A stretch of 64,000 nt of DNA from Bombyx mori (GCF_030269925.1 NC_085132.1:3432501-3496500), one strand, 5' to 3'. Positions 50,201 through 55,834 are shown, numbered from the stretch's first letter. Notes: generated by a model from the letters alone, not told the origin. A program made the numbers and translations.

Positions 50201-53103
50201 TACAGGTAAACGACTTCATTCCATCCACTAAGTTACTGTTCTTTTATTTCTTTTTATTGCTTAGACTGGTGCACAAGGTCACGGCTCATTGGTGTTAAGT
50301 GTTCACTTGAGCCCATGGACATCAACAACAAAAATGCCGTACCGGTTCGGATTTTGAGATATGAGTTCTAAGTCTCAGTTTTACAGTTCAAAGGCTGCCC
50401 CTCCGAGAATCGCGACAGGAATAGGGGTTCGGTATCAGGGTTGACTTGAAGAGTTGAGGTGTACTCCAGGTTACCACCGGACGGTGGAGCTTTACATCGA
50501 ATCTCATTCTCCTATGAATTACATAATGACACCACACAGCTGTTAACAATACCCAAAAAACTATCTATTAAAAAAATTATAACGCTTATAACTCTAGTGA
50601 CTTGACTATGTCTCCGAGCAACGGTGATTGCTTTTCATCAGACGGGCGGCTAGCCCTGTACTGTGTGCTTAGTGCGAGTTTTTAAACGTTCTCGATGGCG
50701 TAAAAGTTAACTCAAGGTACCTATCCAGTTGGAACAGCGCAAGCGGCAAACGTAGCGAAGTTTAGTTTTGCCGTCACCGATCCTGCAGTTACACCCGACG
50801 TGCCTTGTGCATTTCCGGTTTTTGACTATTACATTCGAAATTCAATTATTATGTTTGTAGATTCCGGTCAACTTCCACGATCCGATCTACGGTAAGAAGG
50901 AGCCGGAAATGGTTGGATACATGGCTCCCGGCATCTTGATCACGTAAGTTTAATTGTGATCTATTAAATCGTTTATATTGTCAGTGTGTTTGTGTCTCTA
51001 TGGACTTATTTTTTCGTTTCATCGAGTTTGAAATCACGAAGATTCTAAAGAAGTTTCACTTCAATTATCTGAGTCGACTATTATCAAAGCCGGCAATGTG
51101 ACTTTTGGACAATTATTGGTAAATCAGAAAAACGAATTATTGACTTTGTATTCCATTGGCAGTCACAAAACTCTTCTGAACGACATCTTAGATAAATAAC
51201 AGGTTAAGTTAATACTTTATTTAATGCAGGTTTTGAACCGTATTCTTTGAAGGAGACGATTATATTCAAATCAATCTGTATTGACATATTAATAACATTT
51301 TTTTGTCCAAATGCACAGATTGCCACCTTTGATAATAGACGACTCATCTTTAAGCATTACCATACTCTTACCCACTAAGTTTGTCAGCTAATTGCTTGGA
51401 GCGCGATGGTTATTGACATGGCGATAGTGTACGATGCTGTCATACATAAAGTCGCACGGGTCCGCGTGTCGCTGGTGCTGTCCAAGTTCGTGACTGTCTG
51501 TTTCCCTCGAAGGATAATATTCTTCCTGCCGAGCGTGGTGACGTCGACGCTGATGATCGGCGACCGGCTGGAGGGCGTGTGGGAGCGCAGCGCCGTGGCG
51601 GGCGTGCGGCCGCGCGAGATGCTCAACGTGCACATCGCGCTGCAGTCCGTCGTCATAGTGGTGCAGGTACGCCAACTGAGCCAACCAAGGCCAAAATTAC
51701 ACTTGAAGTCGTCGCGGCCTAAATGATAAGACGTCCGGTGCGTTCGTATGTAGCGATGCACCGGTGTTCGATTCCCGCAGGCGGGTACCAATTTTTCTAA
51801 TGAAATACGTACTTGACAAATGCTCACGATTGACTTCGACGGTTACGGTATGTTTAGTGTTAAATCTTTTATACTTTTTATACTCAGAAATATGTGTTTA
51901 AACATGAATATTCCGGTTTCAATGACCGTAACAATTCAGTTAACCAAATAAGTAGCTAATAGTGACGACAAATTATTAATTTTCAGACAATCGAGATGAT
52001 GGTGTTAGCGTTCGCTGGTTACGGTATACCGTCTAGGGGTTCCAATATCACGTGCGGGATCCTCCTGTTCCTCCAGGGTCTGTCGGGGATGTGCTACGGG
52101 TTCCTTCTGTCAGTCTACTGCACCAGTCACACGATGGCGTTCTTCGTTGCCACTGGAAGTTTCTATCCTATGATACTACTCTGCGGTGCGTCTGAATTAT
52201 AAATTTCTTTTTTATTATAAACTAGCTGACCCGGCAGACTTCGTAGTGCCTCAATCGATAAATAAAAGACCTAAACTTTTGTATTAAATAAACTTAAAAC
52301 AAATAAAAGAAATCCGTCCGACGGGGGACACATCAAAGGAAAAGCAAAATTGTTATTTTTATTTAATTCCGAGCATTTTCATATTTATTTATCTTTTAAA
52401 CCTTCTCTGGACTTCCACAAATAATTCAAGACCAAAATTAGCCATATCGGTCCAGCCGTTCTCGAGTTTTAGCGAGACTAACGAACAGCAATTCATTTTT
52501 ATATATATAGACTATCGGCCCGCTCCGGCTCCGCTCGGGTCATTAACAAAAATTTCAACGACGTTGTTTTATTTTTAAAAATAAAAGAACACTTATTGCG
52601 GCATAACTATAATTTTTTTTACACCTTGGGTTACATTATTGGAGCTTTATTAAGGATCCCTATTTTTTTTCCAAAAATATTATAGCCTGTGTCACGCGGG
52701 TGTAGTGTAGCTTCCAAGCAGTGAAAGAATTTTTCAAAACGGTTCAGTAGTTTCGGAGCCTATTCAATACAAACAAACAAACAAATCTTTCCTTTATAAT
52801 ATTAGTATAGATAAATAAATAGCTTCATAAAAATAAAACGAATTATAATTGTATGAAATTTAAATGCCTTTTTTTTGATATTTTTCAGGAATATTATGGC
52901 CCCTAGAAGGCATGTCTGGGGGGCTACGATACTTCGCGCTGGCCCTACCATTTACGATACCATCGAATTCCCTTCGAGATATGTTCGAGAAGGGAGCTTC
53001 TATCACCGACTCTACAGTTTATAACGGCTTCTTAGTCACATTTCTGTGGATATTCATCACTTTAGGCTTGATATTGTTACGATTGAAATATAAGAAAACT
53101 TAA
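20126..53103 (+). CDS. ABC transporter subfamily H (ABCG20/23-like half-transporter), complete, 15 coding exons
   Basis: Joined exons: 20126-20229, 23233-23392, 27270-27532, 36977-37067, 43216-43354, 44357-44454, 45531-45634, 46729-46850, 47348-47472, 49088-49262, 50102-50205, 50861-50943, 51513-51666, 51987-52185, 52889-53103. These total 2136 nt, an open frame of 711 codons plus stop, and every intron starts GT and ends AG. The NBD comes first: Walker A GPSGCGKT at residues 40-47, Q-loop Gln88, signature CSGGQ 139-143, Walker B LLILDEP 159-165, D-loop near 168-171 and H-switch His196. A linker (about 250-300) leads to a first membrane segment near 321-341, a large probably extracellular loop to about 513 with sequons at Asn406 and Asn429, then segments near 515-537, 562-587, 598-620, 624-646 and 686-707. 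A single NBD-TMD unit implies it dimerises and uses ATP to export a substrate. The family call (ABCH, insect ABCG23-like) is from remembered similarity; the substrate is unknown, and lipid or cuticle-barrier export is inference from insect relatives. Confidence 0.93.
20246..20515 (-). repeat. Composite inverted SINE-A unit, copy 1 (ABCH intron 1)
   Basis: An antisense SINE-A body is fused to a short sense SINE-A tail (ggtaaccatttaataccagg) and then aatttgaaattagccggct. The same composite with the same break occurs at 22817-23081. It begins 17 bp after the exon 1 donor. Confidence 0.85.
20555..20885 (-). pseudogene. Non-LTR reverse transcriptase fragment
   Basis: The minus frame reads [20 protein letters not shown] then [15 protein letters not shown], the thumb region of a non-LTR RT. 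It is truncated at both ends. Confidence 0.75.
20886..21320. other. AT-rich intron DNA
   Basis: It ends with a short ttgccgccctgggcccttgc stretch; I recognise nothing else. Confidence 0.3.
21323..21483 (-). mobile_element. SINE-A inner fragment
   Basis: Antisense, from acgtaaatgccgctatccat to ctacccgtgctgactcaaa. Confidence 0.75.
21760..21870 (+). mobile_element. LINE 3' end (family B)
   Basis: It starts ggtaggcagcggcttggct and ends gcctacaagggcaataaat, the 3'UTR of the element whose RT end is at 30656-31003. Confidence 0.75.
21960..22110 (+). mobile_element. Family C 3'UTR fragment
   Basis: It contains ttgagtttctcgccggatct and ctcgattccgatccggtac. Confidence 0.6.
22658..22816 (+). mobile_element. 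SINE-A body, 3'-truncated
   Basis: It starts actggtggtacggcgtctgt and breaks off at catttacgatgttattg where the next repeat begins. Confidence 0.7.
22817..23081 (-). repeat. Composite inverted SINE-A unit, copy 2 (ABCH intron 1)
   Basis: Same structure as 20246-20515, including the fusion point and the final ttagccggctaaaca, but with unrelated flanks. It ends about 150 bp before exon 2. Confidence 0.85.
23233..23392 (+). CDS. ABCH exon 2 (residues 35-88, Walker A)
   Basis: The acceptor is tttatag|A. The first base completes Ile35, giving [16 protein letters not shown] with Walker A Lys46. The exon ends MPQ|GTAACA, so the Q-loop glutamine is the last codon. It starts about 150 bp after the second copy of an intron-1 duplicated repeat. 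Confidence 0.94.
23568..24120 (+). mobile_element. Helitron of the Lep1 type with a longer 5' end
   Basis: The 3' part from aatattaatacgtgaagca to CTAG|T matches the other Lep1-like copies. It is preceded by about 110 bp (taagtacagtaaatttgttg, tcatgacaacaggcacgtgg) shared only with 35931-36449. TC after A at 23568 may be its true 5' end. Confidence 0.75.
24121..24600. other. AT-rich intron DNA
   Basis: I recognise nothing. Confidence 0.3.
24602..25037 (-). mobile_element. SINE/RTE-type unit (cggcccgctccggctc type)
   Basis: It shares cggcccgctccggctccgct and ttacattattggag with 52506-52812 and ends tattagtatagat. Confidence 0.65.
25303..25655 (-). pseudogene. LINE family B, RT end and 3'UTR, truncated
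   Basis: The minus frame reads [20 protein letters not shown] then [18 protein letters not shown], the typical end of jockey-like RTs, followed by the family B 3'UTR. Confidence 0.8.
25672..25870 (-). mobile_element. Family C 3' end
   Basis: It contains ggtagcccaacaggctattc, gcagtgcttcgcagaatcta and gatccggcgagaaactcagt. Confidence 0.7.
25897..26217 (+). mobile_element. SINE/RTE-type unit (gaaagtcgtgttagtta type)
   Basis: It runs from tatataaaagaaagtcgtg to ggccgggtctactagt. It includes a short tandem aacaaaacgcaactga repeat. Confidence 0.55.
26311..26432 (-). mobile_element. LINE family B 3'UTR with long T run
   Basis: A T run of about 22 bases is followed by attgcccttgtaggcagacg through to aagccgctgcctacc. 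Confidence 0.78.
26897..27192 (+). repeat. Family I AT-rich repeat
   Basis: It runs from acaataaaatcattttttct to gaagctaataaaagcgtat; each block also occurs at 42985-43085 and 60534-60840. It lies just before exon 3. Confidence 0.65.
27270..27532 (+). CDS. ABCH exon 3 (residues 89-176, signature and Walker B)
   Basis: The acceptor is ctccccag|GAC. It codes [17 protein letters not shown], then [11 protein letters not shown] (signature) and [14 protein letters not shown] (Walker B and D-loop). The donor is CA|GTAAGT, splitting codon 176. The first signature residue is Cys139 rather than the commoner Leu. Confidence 0.95.
27553..28070 (-). mobile_element. Two head-to-tail SINE-like units (ctgacccggcagactt type)
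   Basis: Two copies abut at about 27798: each runs from ctagctgac through cttcgtagtgcctcaatcg and gttctcgagttttagcgaga. Single copies are at 52220-52505 and (inverted, cut by the edge) 63705-64000. Confidence 0.75.
28071..29239. other. AT-rich intron DNA
   Basis: There is no supported feature. A short stretch at 29115-29235 looks faintly gag-like but has stops in all frames. Confidence 0.3.
29268..29447 (-). mobile_element. SINE-A body, 5'-truncated
   Basis: Antisense, from tattgcttagatgggtggac to ccgaaacgcattactgcg. Confidence 0.82.
29494..29813 (-). mobile_element. SINE/RTE-type unit (ttttgcccgc type)
   Basis: A sister copy of 2993-3325, ending tataatattagtatag. Confidence 0.68.
30102..30346 (+). 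mobile_element. SINE-A body
   Basis: It runs from actgatggcaggacctcttg to gtaagcaataaaaaaaaac. Confidence 0.85.
30475..31068 (-). mobile_element. SINE/RTE-type unit interrupted by a LINE fragment
   Basis: It has the same ends as 10138-10762 (tagctgtacccatccgcttc and gatttatatattagtatag). A LINE family B piece sits inside at about 30656-31003. Confidence 0.7.
30656..31003 (+). pseudogene. LINE family B, RT C-terminal end and 3'UTR
   Basis: The plus frame reads [20 protein letters not shown] then [19 protein letters not shown] and [17 protein letters not shown], a jockey-like RT end. The 3'UTR ends in gcctatacggcaataaaaaa. It is 5'-truncated. Confidence 0.82.
31068..31891. mobile_element. Terminal-inverted-repeat element with nested SINE-A
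   Basis: The left end tatatgttacggtaaatgta is matched in reverse by tttaccgtaacatata at the right end. Inner motifs (ccggtaaatgtgcacattt left; gcacatttaccgggaaatgt right) also mirror. There is no transposase. SINE-A occupies 31432-31673. Confidence 0.7.
31432..31673 (-). mobile_element. SINE-A body (nested)
   Basis: It runs from ttattgcttgtatgaacgag to gaggtcctaccaccagtg, inside the TIR element. Confidence 0.85.
32112..32352 (-). mobile_element. SINE-A body
   Basis: It runs from tttattgcttagatgggcgg to aagaggtcctaccaccagta. Confidence 0.86.
32466..32741 (-). mobile_element. 276-bp MITE (family F), copy 2, TSD AAAT
   Basis: It is the reverse complement of 18650-18925. AAAT flanks both sides (32462-32465, 32742-32745). 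Confidence 0.9.
32966..33092 (+). mobile_element. tRNA-derived SINE (second family)
   Basis: gtctggtgtagtggtaagtg resembles an A box and cgggttcgaatcccgcc a B box with T-arm. The sequence lacks a paired acceptor stem and runs on into aatataaaaatgtcttttcc, so it is a SINE head, not a tRNA gene. Confidence 0.65.
33093..33322 (+). mobile_element. SINE/RTE-type unit (gcgaagcgag type)
   Basis: It runs from tatactatataatattaat to gcgaagcgagggcgggtcgc. Confidence 0.72.
33478..33745 (+). mobile_element. Family C 3' end
   Basis: It is near-identical in block order to 11600-11900, ending agcttaggtaggaaaaaaa. Confidence 0.78.
33903..33942. repeat. Near-perfect hairpin
   Basis: CAAGTTAAACACA and TGTGTTTAACTTG pair exactly around a 5-nt loop, with GTTT/AAAC extending the stem. 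Confidence 0.85.
34320..34580 (+). repeat. Family K repeat, uninterrupted copy
   Basis: See 29240-29990: the same segments without the two insertions. Confidence 0.65.
34595..35135 (-). pseudogene. Non-LTR element family C, coding end and 3'UTR
   Basis: The minus frame contains [20 protein letters not shown] and [20 protein letters not shown], a pattern I associate with the ORF end of this family, followed by the family C 3'UTR. It is 5'-truncated. Confidence 0.65.
35136..35462. other. AT-rich intron DNA
   Basis: I recognise nothing. Confidence 0.3.
35463..35711 (-). mobile_element. SINE-A body
   Basis: It runs from ttattgcttagttgggtaga to aagacgtcctaccaccagt. Confidence 0.85.
35931..36449 (+). 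mobile_element. Helitron of the Lep1 type with a longer 5' end, copy 2
   Basis: It shares the 5' extension of 23568-24120 from aattataagtacagtaaatt onward and ends gcaggacctCTAG|T. The first bases (TC) may be lost. Confidence 0.75.
36450..36976. other. AT-rich intron 3 end
   Basis: Nothing recognised before the exon 4 acceptor. Confidence 0.3.
36977..37067 (+). CDS. ABCH exon 4 (residues 176-206, H-switch)
   Basis: The acceptor is gatttgcag|A. It codes [20 protein letters not shown] then [10 protein letters not shown], with the catalytic switch histidine at 196. The donor is AAG|GTAAGG. Intron 3 before it is the longest in the gene (27533-36976). Confidence 0.93.
37459..37896 (-). mobile_element. 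SINE-A, full length (tRNA-like head, linker, body)
   Basis: The body (37459-37700) is followed by the linker (caaattataattttgcggg) and the head, which in sense reads gtggcctaaaggataaga then cggtgttcgaatcctgc, resembling A and B boxes. Confidence 0.85.
37897..39379. other. AT-rich intron DNA
   Basis: It includes a C14 run (38798-38811) and a 60-bp stretch (38702-38765) resembling 51012-51068. There is no gene. Confidence 0.35.
39380..39799 (-). mobile_element. Lep1-like Helitron, minus orientation
   Basis: On the minus strand it starts TCTATATATTAATACG after A and ends CTAG before T, with the 3' hairpin intact. Confidence 0.86.
39800..40971. other. Intron DNA
   Basis: A short aattggcggtcttatcgcta stretch (about 40289) also occurs near 13270. 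There is no gene. Confidence 0.3.
40972..41212 (-). mobile_element. SINE-A body
   Basis: It runs from ttattgcttagatgggtgga to aagaggtcctaccaccgg. Confidence 0.86.
41213..41939. other. AT-rich intron DNA
   Basis: Nothing recognised. Confidence 0.3.
41940..42172 (-). mobile_element. SINE-A body with internal deletions
   Basis: It runs from tttattgcttatatgggtgg to aagtcgtcctaccgccagta. Confidence 0.8.
42205..42373 (-). mobile_element. SINE-A body, strongly diverged
   Basis: It keeps cccaacccacctta, gtctgcttcgcgatagaaac and tgtacctatccgtac in antisense order. Confidence 0.5.
42415..42605 (+). pseudogene. RT C-terminal scrap
   Basis: The plus frame reads [20 protein letters not shown] then [16 protein letters not shown], resembling the last residues of non-LTR polyproteins. 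Confidence 0.5.
42670..43090. repeat. Family I repeat arranged as inverted halves
   Basis: An antisense half (about 42670-42980) meets a sense half (about 42990-43090, cattttttcttacaatattt). It lies 125 bp before exon 5. Confidence 0.55.
43216..43354 (+). CDS. ABCH exon 5 (residues 207-253, end of NBD)
   Basis: The acceptor is cttcacag|ATA. It codes [19 protein letters not shown] and then [12 protein letters not shown], the conserved end of ABCG/ABCH NBDs. The donor is C|GTAAGT, phase 1. Confidence 0.93.
43610..43722 (-). mobile_element. LINE family B 3'UTR
   Basis: It runs from tattgccctagtaggcagac to agccgctgcctaccg. A SINE-A 3' scrap (plus) follows at 43738-43808. Confidence 0.78.
44102..44213 (+). 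mobile_element. LINE family B 3'UTR
   Basis: It runs from cggtaggcagcggcttggct to gtctgcctacacgagcaaat. Confidence 0.78.
44357..44454 (+). CDS. ABCH exon 6 (residues 253-285, NBD-TMD linker)
   Basis: The acceptor is tttccag|CA. It codes a polar linker, [20 protein letters not shown] and on to VNGSTD. The donor is GAT|GTGAGA. The low-complexity polar composition fits a flexible connector, and the phase joins both neighbours. Confidence 0.85.
44597..44689 (-). mobile_element. SINE-A inner fragment, diverged
   Basis: taagtggtaactacagctga and ccacccacattaagacgtga in antisense. Confidence 0.5.
44690..44805 (+). mobile_element. LINE family B 3'UTR
   Basis: It runs from cctaggtagcggcttggctc to ctgcctacaagggcaatata. 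Confidence 0.78.
44840..45055 (+). mobile_element. Family C 3' end
   Basis: It runs from cacagcccactgagcttctc to agcttaggtaggaaaaaag. Confidence 0.72.
45171..45476. mobile_element. MITE-like element with aaccgacttcaaa ends
   Basis: AACCGACTTCAAA at the left and TTTGAAGTCGGTTT at the right are inverted. The length is about 305 bp with no coding frame. It ends 55 bp before exon 7. Confidence 0.6.
45531..45634 (+). CDS. ABCH exon 7 (residues 286-320)
   Basis: The acceptor is tttattacag|GTT. It codes a basic connector and then ending [10 protein letters not shown], the helix that precedes the first membrane segment in this family. The donor is GG|GTAAGT, leaving two bases for Gly320. Confidence 0.9.
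45680..45770 (-). mobile_element. SINE-A 3' fragment
   Basis: attgcttaaatgggtagaac and tggttaccggatcctatag in antisense. Confidence 0.5.
46163..46665 (-). pseudogene. Jockey-like LINE, RT C-terminal end and 3'UTR
   Basis: The minus frame (144 codons) reads [38 protein letters not shown] and [20 protein letters not shown], the classic end of jockey-type RT. It is 5'-truncated, in ABCH intron 7. Confidence 0.85.
46729..46850 (+). CDS. ABCH exon 8 (residues 320-361, first membrane segment)
   Basis: The acceptor is ttattccag|G. It codes [19 protein letters not shown] (membrane segment 1), then [13 protein letters not shown]. Three GT dinucleotides lie close together at the end; only T|GTGGGT at 46851 gives the phase needed by exon 9, so I chose it. 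The other two lead to stops or frame loss. Confidence 0.88.
47110..47219 (+). mobile_element. Fragment of the ttttgcccgc SINE-like unit, opposite orientation
   Basis: gaactattccacgcggacaa and cgcgagcaaaagctagt are the reverse complement of the start of 2993-3325 and 29494-29813. Confidence 0.5.
47348..47472 (+). CDS. ABCH exon 9 (residues 361-402, large loop)
   Basis: The acceptor is tctttcag|TT. It codes [10 protein letters not shown] and then [14 protein letters not shown]. Several cysteines suggest disulfides in the extracellular loop. The donor is CAG|GTAAGC. Confidence 0.87.
47529..47780 (+). mobile_element. SINE-A body
   Basis: It runs from ttactggtggtaggacctct to ccatcttagcaaaaaaaaa. 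It starts 57 bp after the exon 9 donor. Confidence 0.88.
47918..48440 (+). repeat. Family J repeat, copy 2, split by SINE-A
   Basis: ctttttggcgggaacgcgag precedes and gtgatttgttttattttgtc follows the SINE at 47947-48161; both flanks align with 107-360. Confidence 0.65.
47947..48161 (-). mobile_element. SINE-A body with internal deletion (nested)
   Basis: It runs from tttattgcttagatgggagg to aagatgtcctaccaccagta and lacks the usual cacagcccacctggtgttaa block. Confidence 0.82.
48505..48941 (+). mobile_element. Lep1-like Helitron
   Basis: It starts TCTATATATTAATACA after A, has a 3' hairpin GTCGAATTTCGAC and ends CTAG before T. Confidence 0.83.
49088..49262 (+). CDS. ABCH exon 10 (residues 403-461, large loop)
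   Basis: The acceptor is ctttgcag|ACG. It codes [20 protein letters not shown], then FAQNFSEAL, and ends NIRVWLDMT. Sequons are at Asn406 and Asn429. The GC content is much higher than the flanking Helitrons. The donor is A|GTGAGT. Confidence 0.94.
49435..49852 (+). mobile_element. Lep1-like Helitron
   Basis: It starts TCTATATATTAATACG after A and ends CTAG before T; one hairpin base is changed (TTCGGCTA). Confidence 0.85.
50102..50205 (+). CDS. ABCH exon 11 (residues 461-495, large loop)
   Basis: The acceptor is ccgccgcag|AT. It codes [19 protein letters not shown] and then CDRPENIIQ. The donor is CAG|GTAAAC. The amphipathic helix before the next membrane segment is typical of ABCH/ABCG members. 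Confidence 0.92.
50248..50405 (-). mobile_element. SINE-A fragment, diverged
   Basis: tattgcttagactggtgcac and gcccatggacatcaacaac in antisense. Confidence 0.6.
50861..50943 (+). CDS. ABCH exon 12 (residues 496-523)
   Basis: The acceptor is gtttgtag|ATT. It codes [20 protein letters not shown] followed by MAPGILI, the conserved entry to membrane segment 2. The donor is AC|GTAAGT, splitting Thr523. Confidence 0.93.
51071..51345 (+). mobile_element. 275-bp MITE (family F), copy 3, TSD ATCT
   Basis: It has the same TIRs as 18650-18925. ATCT flanks both sides (51067-51070, 51346-51349). It is in ABCH intron 12. Confidence 0.9.
51513..51666 (+). CDS. ABCH exon 13 (residues 523-574)
   Basis: The acceptor is tttccctcgaag|G after a pyrimidine tract. 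It codes [20 protein letters not shown], then [14 protein letters not shown] and [11 protein letters not shown], the conserved ABC2-type membrane core. The donor is CAG|GTACGC. The frame stays open upstream to a second possible acceptor at 51400-51401. Confidence 0.92.
51707..51850 (+). mobile_element. SINE-A tRNA-like head and linker only
   Basis: It runs from aagtcgtcgcggcctaaatg through cggtgttcgattcccgc to the linker ttttctaatgaaatacgtac. The body is missing. Confidence 0.75.
51987..52185 (+). CDS. ABCH exon 14 (residues 575-641, membrane segments)
   Basis: The acceptor is attttcag|ACA. It codes [20 protein letters not shown], a segment around [19 protein letters not shown], and FYPMILLCG. 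The donor is G|GTGCGT. Confidence 0.95.
52220..52505 (-). mobile_element. SINE-like unit (ctgacccggcagactt type)
   Basis: It runs from ctagctgacccggcagactt to ctcgagttttagcgagacta, in ABCH intron 14. Confidence 0.72.
52506..52812 (-). mobile_element. SINE/RTE-type unit (cggcccgctccggctc type)
   Basis: It abuts the preceding unit and ends tataatattagtatagat; sister of 24602-25037. Confidence 0.66.
52889..53103 (+). CDS. ABCH exon 15 (residues 641-711 and stop)
   Basis: The acceptor is tatttttcag|GA. It codes [20 protein letters not shown], then the last membrane segment around [17 protein letters not shown] and a basic tail RLKYKKT before TAA. A short cytoplasmic basic tail is usual for the family. 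Confidence 0.96.
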
Positions 53104-54310
53104 CGTAGGTAGGTAATTTTTGTTAACAATAGATAATACAAAATGGCTTTCAAATTGATACGACATACAGCAATAACTTCTCTAATTGTATTGAATTTCA
53201 CTTATAAAATTTTTAATTAGGACCGCATATTAAATGCATTTTTGGTAAAATAAAAACATGTATGTACAATAAAAATTAAGTTGAATTTAAGTTTAGAGAA
53301 ATATTCCAATGATGTTTTGTCATCACAATTAGATTAAGCAGTGTGTTATATAAGAACTTTTCCGGGTCGCTGTAAATAATAGCTTATTTTAGTATAGTTT
53401 TTTAGCAAGATCATTCTGTTTATATTTGTACTTATTTATAGAAAAGAATACATTATAGTAATGTGTTTTTTTATAATAAAAACAGTGGTGAAGTACACTA
53501 AAAAATACTATAACCTTGATTGTAAAATGCTGTTAAATTTTAGTTAATTATACATTAATTTTAATAAACCAAAATTATTATAAGGAATGCCAGTTAAATT
53601 TATATTGTTTTGTGATGTGGGAAAATAATAAATAAAAAACAAATATACTTTTCGTTTTCTTTATGATTTACGTATATTTATTTTATAGTTTATCCAGATT
53701 GCATTAGGATATTTATTTGACATTCCTGACGTACTATTTATATCATTAGCCCTGTTTAGGACGCCAGCTGTCTCGAATCTAGAATCACTGCGCTCATATA
53801 TAAGTACATTTCGTACTTCGTACATTCGGGTCTGTAATGAACGCCCCTTCGGTAGACATTAGCGGTCTTTAAAAAACATTGTTTGTCTGTAAAGTCTGTT
53901 TACGGATGATAGTTTTACGAGATAACGTCAGTAGCAGAACTATTCGAACTGCACGTGTCACAAGCCAACGCTTGGGCTGAGCGTGCCTCTCTATCGCTTG
54001 CTTCGCGCTCTCGCTCGCACACTCAGGCTCAAGTGGAACGTGACACTTTTTCGTGCGTGCAGCGGGTGTTCATCGATTTATCGTTATCACGTCTAAAGCA
54101 ACCAATCCCTAGACACGAGTGGGTATGTGAGACCACCAACTCATCTGTCATCTAAGATTTAGGTTAAGTTACCTGTAGGGACGCAGGTTATTATGTAAAT
54201 AAAATTGTGTGTAGTCGTAACCTGCGGCTGCGCCCGCAAGCTCCGTTGCTTTTTACTTTTTAAGTTCAGTCGCAAATAAACGCTAGGAATAAACCAGTTG
54301 TGTTATTTAA
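53104..54310. other. ABCH 3'UTR and convergent intergenic DNA
   Basis: AT-rich to about 53760, then a GC-richer stretch (53930-54150, gcttcgcgctctcgctcgca) with no gene I recognise. Confidence 0.4.
53627..53636 (+). terminator. Candidate ABCH polyadenylation signal
   Basis: Overlapping AATAAATAAA about 525 nt after the stop, followed by T-rich sequence. Other AATAAA-like sites lie nearer the stop (about 53246 and 53470), so the true cleavage site is uncertain. Confidence 0.4.
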
Positions 54311-54748
54311 TCTATATATTAATACGTGAAGCAAAAACTTTATACCCCTTTTTACGAAAATTGCGCGGACGGAAGAGTATGAAATTTCCCAAACTTATAG
54401 AGAATATAGAGAAGGAGTGCATAATGCTAATATTTTTTTTAAAATAATGCATAAAAGTTACATTAAATCAATAAAGAAAACATTACACACACTGCCATGT
54501 ATTTGACACACACACATATTTATATATACTCTTTGATTATTGTCAAACTATAGTTAATGCTAAAAGTCTGTGGTCAAATTGAAAAAAGGTTAATATTGTT
54601 TATCTTTACTATTATTTGTCTATAGTGTAGTCTTGGGGAAATCTGTGATTATAGAAGTATAATAAATAGTCTCTGACAACCATAATAAATTTCAAACTTA
54701 TAATTTCAATTAATTATAGTCGAATTTCGACTACTGCGGGACCAGTAG
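54311..54748 (+). mobile_element. Lep1-like Helitron with altered 3' end
   Basis: It starts TCTATATATTAATACG after A and has an intact hairpin, but ends CCAGTAG|T instead of CCTCTAG|T. Confidence 0.82.
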
Positions 54749-55059
54749 TTATTATAATTTTCTCACTTCCGATAACGCCCCTAACCATTATTCACTCTCA
54801 CCACTACCAATATAACCGCTAAAGCGGTGACCCCGTGAGTGAGCACCTTGAAATTTTTAATTAAGGTTTTCATAAATTGAACCCTCAACAAGCCTCAACA
54901 ATTATATTTTGTAATGTTCATAATGGAATAACAATAACTGGGAACAAATCTCGCACCGCCATCCGGCCCCATATTACGATTTCCAGGTTTATGGATACCA
55001 GTAACTGTATAACTATCTGTAGTACTTATCTGGTTGTTAACTGTTTTTTAATCTATCTA
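54749..55059. other. Intergenic DNA
   Basis: Nothing recognised. Confidence 0.3.
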
Positions 55060-55200
55060 TCTCTCTCCCCCTGTCTCTCTCTCTTCCCCTCTCTCTCTCT
55101 CTCTCTCCCCCTCTCTCTCTCTTCCCCTCTCTCTCTCTTCCCCTCTCTCTCTCTCTCTCTCTCCCTCTCTCTCTCTCTCTCTTCCCCTCTCTCTCTCTGT
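55060..55200. repeat. (CT)n/CCCC pyrimidine microsatellite
   Basis: About 140 bp of CT repeats broken by regular CCCC blocks. Open frames across it on the minus strand (Arg/Glu-only) are repeat artefacts. Confidence 0.95.
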
Positions 55201-55834
55201 AAAGCTGGTAAGTATTCGAAACGTCCGAAATAACATAACAACAATAAAAAACGTGACTAAGCCATAAAAGTGTTTTCATTTTGTCTACGACTTGAAGCAA
55301 TTTCTATGATCCAATTTAATTTACGATAAAATCAGATTTCTTTAAACGAATCATCTACAAAGATGGCCTCAAGAAGTCGTGACTCCATGAAAGCAGCCGC
55401 TTGGCATCGCAGGCGCTCGTGATTGATGACCTCTCTTCACTCACCAGGGTCTGACGTCTATAGCAATCAGAAATAATTAAAAATAAAAGAATCAATGCAA
55501 AAGCGATTATTGTCATTAAGAATAAACCCCACTTTATGCTATTAATCTCAAGGTTTATTTTAGCGTAACTCTTTAATGAATAACAATTATGTTTTCTTCA
55601 TGTATTTATTGTAGAACACTACAGTTTGCGTATTTAACATGAAAACTAAATTATTCACTTTGATATTTATTAAAAGTCTTACATTATAATGTCTACATAA
55701 TTAATATATACAAATTATTGTTTGCACTTCAGAAATTGTTGGACGCATCAACTCCTGTGACGTCAATGAATGACCGAATGAACGAACGAATGATTGAACA
55801 GAAATAAAATAAGTAGGAAACATACAATACATAC
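55201..55834. other. Intergenic DNA between convergent genes
   Basis: No gene or named repeat seen. Confidence 0.35.

Noticed and set aside
51381..51827. Minus-strand frame of 147 codons
   Set aside because: It is the opposite strand of ABCH exon 13 plus a SINE head.
55037..55300. Arg/Glu-rich protein on the minus strand
   Set aside because: It is the translation of the CT microsatellite, with no start context or domain.
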